Positions 61,601-64,000 of a stretch of DNA of 64,000 nucleotides are shown here, in pieces; the stretch's first letter is position 1; each line of letters starts with the position of its first letter. The notes under the pieces are model-generated. The model was not told where the DNA came from and ran no database searches. It was given only the letters and a program-made list of their open reading frames with translations. The stretch comes from Trichoplax adhaerens. Taxonomy: Eukaryota > Placozoa > Uniplacotomia > Trichoplacea > Trichoplacidae. A program made the position numbers and the translations under genes. The stretch lies in the NCBI RefSeq assembly GCF_000150275.1, contig NW_002060958.1, forward strand, positions 628,272 through 692,271. Reading direction: 5' to 3'.

Positions 61601-63232
61601 CTATTTTCTGGCTATAGAACTGAAAATTTCTTAACCAAAAATATGAGCTACACTTGTTTACTTATCATCACTATTTATGGTAACTCACAGCGACACTGAT
61701 TGTAATCAACGACATTCTAGCAAATCATTGTAATTCTTTAAGAATTATAATCTGTAAGAAACGTAATGCTAAATATAGCCGATAATCTATAATTCAAATT
61801 AGCTATACCATATATTAGTAGTATTGTGATAAAATCCGATCTTGAAAATTCCAAAGTTGTAGAATATTAGAACTTTATTAGATCTAATACAAAGACTAGC
61901 TACACACAGCCATACTCTAGCCGAGTACAACTACTCTAAAAGACTTTTAGAAAGAACAATCAGATAATCTAATGTCTTATGCATTTATGCTCTCTGTAGT
62001 CTTCGCAGCTACAATCAGCATAGAAGCATTCTACCATATTCTACGTATATTCAGCTTAATACTAGTCACAATATTTTACAGCGATCCATCATTCATCCAA
62101 TATAGAAATGATTACAGCATTTTCATAGACATTATTCTTACCACTCAAAGTACGATGAACGAAGCATTTCCTAATATATGAATTACAATTCTATTTCTAC
62201 CTCTACCTCTAACCTTATTAGTAGCTAAACACCTTACTGTATATAATCATCTGTATTCTAGCATAGAGTCTGTTCTTACAGTCTATAATTATGGGCTACT
62301 AAGTATATCATAAGATAAATATAGAAAAGACACTACCGTATATCGTACTAAACATGGCTAATAGTCTACAATCACAATACTAACTTATTTTACAAGTACT
62401 GACTGATGTTATTTGGTTAACTAGTACTTTGATATTTGCAGGTGCACAATAAAGGATAAATTATAAATTATAAGGGCTAAAGTGATACTGAAAGGTACTT
62501 ACAGAAGTTGAAGTTTTCCTAAGCTGCAAAATGACGACGAATCAATCTCTTGTAATCGATTGTTCGATATATGCCTATGAATTAGTGACAAGGTAACTTA
62601 GACTTGGTTTTTAGGAAAGTATTTCCGTAAAGTACCCGTATGCGGTGTTGTTTTATTTTCTATCTCTAGAGTATTTGATTTAAAAGTCAATGCAGGCGAA
62701 GTAATTGTTATAACATATGTAGCTTTGCATAGTTATTAGATATTCAATTAAATATTGTGATTTTCTACGCTGTTTCTACGAATTACCAAATTCGACCAAA
62801 CGTGATAAACCGTATGGCTATGAGATATCATAAGTTGCTATACACTTCTAACGGAATTGAAGGAAAATAGTAAAATTGTTTCCGTTACAGCATATCGCTG
62901 ATAAAAAGTATATTTAACGAATCCCCAGTCATACTGGATAAAACAGACTACCATGTCATCTAAAGTAAAGTTTCAATTTATAAATTTACCGGCTGCTCTA
63001 ATTACTTTGTCAATCCAAAAAATTATGCTAATTCTACTTATTTTTTCCATCCTATTGAAATTTTAATGAAATCTAATCGATAAAACTGAGATTGTTTATA
63101 TGAATTTAACCATAAAGATATTTCTGAATTGCTAGAATAGCGTACTATCGCGCCACTTACAGGTATTTTATGCCGCATCCGTCTCCGAAAACGTTCGACT
63201 TCAAATTTCTGAGAGCATTACTTGATAAGCGT
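45573..63232 (-). CDS. giant LRR-containing GPCR (LGR type C / relaxin-receptor-like), 5' end outside window
   Basis: A 7TM receptor with a very long leucine-rich-repeat ectodomain. Thirty-four exons are in the window (33 LRR exons plus the 7TM exon), coding about 1150 residues; each is annotated separately. Every LRR exon encodes one repeat of 21-28 residues, starts with the last base and ends with the first two bases of a Leu-type codon (phase 2 throughout), and is bounded by AG and GT. The hinge has a CC pair as in LGR receptors, and the 7TM exon is intronless, with VDRF and NPFLY motifs and an LPLNSAINPFLYTLT context like that of relaxin receptors. Known LGRs have about 7-17 LRRs; this one has at least 33. 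The signal peptide and any LDLa module should lie to the right of 64 kb. A fusion of two models cannot be wholly excluded, but phase and strand agree throughout and no second start or 7TM is seen. Confidence 0.88.
47254..47880 (+). repeat. dispersed repeat A, copy 3
   Basis: Lies in the last intron of the LRR receptor. Matches the copies at 20694 and 44031 (AAACAGCTTTGCAACAAGAT, AATTATCCTA, GTATATAACACCGTCACA) but is more diverged, with the terminal TGTTACA mutated to TGTCTCA. Confidence 0.7.
48003..48074 (-). CDS. LRR exon 33 (nearest the membrane)
   Basis: 72 bp, repeat LHIAGNRLYNLTFSTELQ. Ends CT|GTAAG; joins the hinge exon to give Leu. Has an N-glycosylation site (NLT). Confidence 0.85.
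48261..48338 (-). CDS. LRR exon 32
   Basis: 78 bp, repeat LDISNNNLGSIDIANL, two residues longer than the standard unit. Acceptor CAATAG. Confidence 0.85.
48907..48987 (-). CDS. LRR exon 31
   Basis: 81 bp, repeat LDISDNPIRLQNIKGIL, 27 residues, unusually basic in the middle (LRRRT). Confidence 0.8.
49173..49238 (-). CDS. LRR exon 30
   Basis: 66 bp, short repeat LNIAGNNVKKLSTDI ending FFRSL. Confidence 0.85.
49310..49393 (-). CDS. LRR exon 29
   Basis: 84 bp, the longest repeat, LNASYNNLIKNGVDIG. Ends AT, so the junction codon becomes Ile instead of Leu. Confidence 0.8.
49485..49556 (-). CDS. LRR exon 28
   Basis: 72 bp, repeat IFDNNNISHIESNCQ with a Cys. Ends AT, giving Ile at the junction. 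Confidence 0.8.
49890..49952 (-). CDS. LRR exon 27
   Basis: 63 bp, short repeat LNIRNNRLSAIGNM. Confidence 0.85.
50073..50141 (-). CDS. LRR exon 26
   Basis: 69 bp, repeat LSLEGNHIDSWNALRF. A 100-codon frame over 50080-50382 runs across it in another frame and is spurious. Confidence 0.85.
50400..50468 (-). CDS. LRR exon 25
   Basis: 69 bp, repeat LYLDNNRIRSVKSTFDGI, a textbook LRR. Confidence 0.9.
50564..50632 (-). CDS. LRR exon 24
   Basis: 69 bp, repeat LYLGNNKIQYLEENYF. Confidence 0.9.
50728..50799 (-). CDS. LRR exon 23
   Basis: 72 bp, repeat LNLAGNDIQVLDLKNF with glycosylation site NLS. Confidence 0.9.
50800..51955 (-). other. intron between LRR exons 22 and 23
   Basis: 1.15 kb. A 109-codon plus-strand frame (51117-51446) lies here and includes an (AAT)n run; it has no family features and is probably chance. 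No further LRR exon seen. Confidence 0.6.
51956..52021 (-). CDS. LRR exon 22
   Basis: 66 bp, repeat LDLRGNHLKDLTFLQ. Confidence 0.9.
52153..52224 (-). CDS. LRR exon 21
   Basis: 72 bp, repeat LFLRNNRLNSVHDLTM. Confidence 0.9.
52419..52499 (-). CDS. LRR exon 20
   Basis: 81 bp, repeat LHLGWNRYHTIDANFF. The acceptor is ATCAG at 52500; a nearer TAG would lose the LxLxxN core. Confidence 0.8.
52580..52651 (-). CDS. LRR exon 19
   Basis: 72 bp, repeat LKITHNYLQESPPLNF. Confidence 0.85.
53440..53514 (-). CDS. LRR exon 18
   Basis: 75 bp, repeat LGLEKTNIRRLSGPDIF with glycosylation site NQT. Confidence 0.85.
53569..53631 (-). CDS. LRR exon 17
   Basis: 63 bp, repeat LESYTVMYGYALLKAKG; it lacks the usual Asn and is the least typical of the set, but splice sites and phase fit. 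Confidence 0.65.
54186..54257 (-). CDS. LRR exon 16
   Basis: 72 bp, repeat LKLAGNHLSRFNGLIF with glycosylation site NVT. Confidence 0.88.
54555..54626 (-). CDS. LRR exon 15
   Basis: 72 bp, repeat LSLESNQISTISPVAF, a textbook LRR. Confidence 0.9.
54627..55994 (-). other. intron between LRR exons 14 and 15
   Basis: 1.37 kb without a clean exon. An LRR-like frame with a stop occurs next to a donor at 55336 but is too degenerate to call. Confidence 0.6.
55995..56060 (-). CDS. LRR exon 14
   Basis: 66 bp, repeat LRLVDNLIFDLSLFYNL, two residues short, with glycosylation site NLT. Confidence 0.85.
56355..56426 (-). CDS. LRR exon 13
   Basis: 72 bp, repeat LHLSSNSISNISDNVF. Uses donor GTATGT. Confidence 0.92.
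56697..56768 (-). CDS. LRR exon 12
   Basis: 72 bp, repeat LNLNLNEINNIMVGAF, no Cys. Confidence 0.92.
57184..57255 (-). CDS. LRR exon 11 (Cys-18 type)
   Basis: 72 bp, repeat LYLDQNKLQNISESMLSC: Cys at LRR position 18, counting the first Leu as 1. Last member of the alternating Cys block. Confidence 0.92.
57408..57479 (-). CDS. LRR exon 10 (Cys-17 type)
   Basis: 72 bp, repeat LQLSYNNMQDIAPRSFC: Cys at position 17. Confidence 0.92.
57667..57738 (-). CDS. LRR exon 9 (Cys-18 type)
   Basis: 72 bp, repeat LDLTGNLLTKITNKTFAC: Cys at position 18; shares NLLTKI with exon 5. Confidence 0.92.
57772..57803. repeat. 12-bp tandem repeat
   Basis: ATTAATGAACGA twice, then a partial third unit, in the intron between LRR exons 8 and 9. 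Confidence 0.8.
58173..58244 (-). CDS. LRR exon 8 (Cys-17 type)
   Basis: 72 bp, repeat LNLSHNAIQDIENNSFC: Cys at position 17. Confidence 0.92.
58497..58929. mobile_element. solo LTR of an LTR retrotransposon
   Basis: 433 bp starting TGTCACGG and ending GGTTTGTGACA, with inverted TGTCAC/GTGACA ends. It is flanked by a perfect 5-bp direct repeat CTACC (58492-58496 and 58930-58934), the target-site duplication size of Gypsy/Copia-type elements. Inside are a TATA-like GGGTATATAAACCC and GAATAAAG about 15 bases later. No internal region remains, as expected after LTR-LTR recombination. It lies in the intron between LRR exons 7 and 8. Confidence 0.82.
59332..59403 (-). CDS. LRR exon 7 (Cys-18 type)
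   Basis: 72 bp, repeat LDLDSNKFRKINRNGLNC: Cys at position 18. Confidence 0.92.
59719..59790 (-). CDS. LRR exon 6 (Cys-17 type)
   Basis: 72 bp, repeat LILSQNLIKEIAPSAFC: Cys at position 17. Confidence 0.92.
60239..60310 (-). CDS. LRR exon 5 (Cys-18 type)
   Basis: 72 bp, repeat LHLDRNLLTKIDKYSFHC: Cys at position 18. Confidence 0.92.
60408..60479 (-). CDS. LRR exon 4 (Cys-17 type)
   Basis: 72 bp, repeat LYLRKNDIEDIEARAFC: Cys at position 17. Only 97 bases from exon 5. Confidence 0.92.
61206..61277 (-). CDS. LRR exon 3 (Cys-18 type)
   Basis: 72 bp, repeat LVLSGNHITNLTRGSISC: Cys at position 18, with glycosylation site NLT. Confidence 0.92.
61826..62384 (+). repeat. dispersed repeat C, copy 3 (full length)
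   Basis: Lies in the intron between LRR exons 2 and 3, antisense to the gene. Matches 11742-12286 over its length. Its 69-codon frame at 61972-62181 (start codon ATG at 61975) aligns in frame with that at 11889: shared residues include FAATI, LVT.FY, PS.IQY and QSTMN. The encoded peptide is hydrophobic; no family recognised. Confidence 0.65.
62503..62574 (-). CDS. LRR exon 2 (Cys-17 type)
   Basis: 72 bp, repeat LHISNNRLQEIDSSSFC: Cys at position 17. First member of the alternating block. Confidence 0.92.
63161..63232 (-). CDS. LRR exon 1 in window (most N-terminal seen)
   Basis: 72 bp, repeat LRLSSNALRNLKSNVF, with a Cys at position 20 (GDGCG) and so outside the 17/18 alternation. It begins with a split codon, so more exons lie upstream, to the right of the window. 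Confidence 0.9.
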
Positions 63233-64000
63233 CTTAAAATAAAAATAAGAACATATACTAAAATCACAATAAAATTTTAATGTTAAATATTGCTATCTTT
63301 CTCTCTTATTTACCCTTGCTACAGCCATTCAGGCAACACTGTACCATTAAATTAGTTTATTTATGTATCGGTGTATGAAATCACACTAGCTAATCGTGGA
63401 GTGTAAATTTCAAGATGTTAATTAATAAATGTTGCTCATAAGAAACATAGAATATTGATTTTAAATATCGGGACAAAGACCTTTATTCTGCCATATCTTT
63501 CAAGTCGAAAAAGAAAAACACGTATAAAATATCCATGTAGGTGTACTAGTGTGCTATGTGAGAGTAAAATTTGGCAGAAATCTCTACTAATTTTAAGTTA
63601 GGTATTCCGACAGTACATTATTTCCTTTCCTAATAAGGTATCATAGAACGTACAGTACTAATATACTGCGGAACTATAATATTAATGATATGTACACATT
63701 AAAATATTTAAGGAAAATTCCTTTATCAAATTCCACATCGTATGCTATACGATAGTTCACCTATTCGCACTATTACCATTTAATAGATAATTGTACTTAT
63801 ACTCATTTATATTTAGTATGTAGCTATTACCGTGTTATACACTGCAATATACACTGTAATATCGAGATTATAGTAGAAACATCTACGTTAGGATAATTTT
63901 GTTGATTTACCCTTATATGAAGAGTTACTAATTTAGATATGTGATATTTAAATATAGCACTAGCTTTTATGGTGATATATATTAACATATACAGCCTACT
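63233..64000 (-). other. start of a further intron of the LRR receptor
   Basis: No further donor-flanked LRR exon is seen up to the window edge. The right end is a copy of repeat A. Confidence 0.6.
63826..64000 (-). repeat. dispersed repeat A, inverted copy cut by the window end
   Basis: The reverse complement matches the right-hand 175 bases of the copy at 20694 (TATTTAAATATCACATATCTAA, ATAAGGGTAAATCAACAAAA, CTCGATATTACAGTGTATA). It continues past 64000. Confidence 0.75.

Noticed and set aside
61689-61751. 63-bp segment with AG and GTGAGT borders and right phase
   Set aside because: Two in-frame stops and no LxLxxN core.
1-64000. CRISPR arrays, bacterial operons, tRNA or rRNA genes
   Set aside because: No regular short spaced repeats, cloverleaf-like segments or rRNA blocks were seen; the gene structure is clearly eukaryotic.

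Overview
The window is strongly AT-rich eukaryotic DNA with spliced genes (canonical GT/AG introns) and animal-specific families: four single-exon rhodopsin-class GPCRs, two OATP/SLCO transporters, and a leucine-rich-repeat GPCR of the relaxin-receptor (LGR type C) kind. The mix of intronless GPCR paralogues, high AT content, compact OATP introns and an LRR-GPCR suggests an early-branching metazoan. A placozoan (Trichoplax/Hoilungia type) is my best guess; this is inference from gene content, not a database match. A 50-bp run of N (4872-4921) shows it is a draft scaffold.

Layout. Positions 2-112 may hold the last exon of a gene that starts left of the window. From 6.3 to 29.3 kb lie four plus-strand receptor genes (6347, 14353, 22275, 28376), separated by 5-7 kb of gene-poor DNA with several short dispersed repeat families. 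Three of the four (6347, 22275, 28376) are paralogues that lack the usual class A TM2 Asp and TM7 Asn. The one at 14353 is unrelated to them and has an LGR-like transmembrane domain. From 32.8 to 43.5 kb lie two tandem six-exon OATP genes. Their first five exons have identical lengths in both copies, so they are a clear gene duplication.

From 45.6 kb to the right edge, one minus-strand gene fills the window. It has a 7TM exon at 45573-46659 and, upstream on its own strand, at least 33 exons each coding one leucine-rich repeat. All 33 are in the same splice phase and the distal ones are exactly 72 bp. The gene's 5' end lies beyond 64 kb. Ten consecutive distal exons alternate strictly between a cysteine at LRR position 17 and one at position 18, that is, five tandem copies of a two-exon, 48-residue unit. 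This is the most unusual structure in the window. Its introns carry a solo LTR with a perfect 5-bp target-site duplication and copies of the local repeat families.

Functionally the genes are sensory or signalling receptors and organic-anion uptake carriers. The sequence gives no evidence that they act in one pathway.
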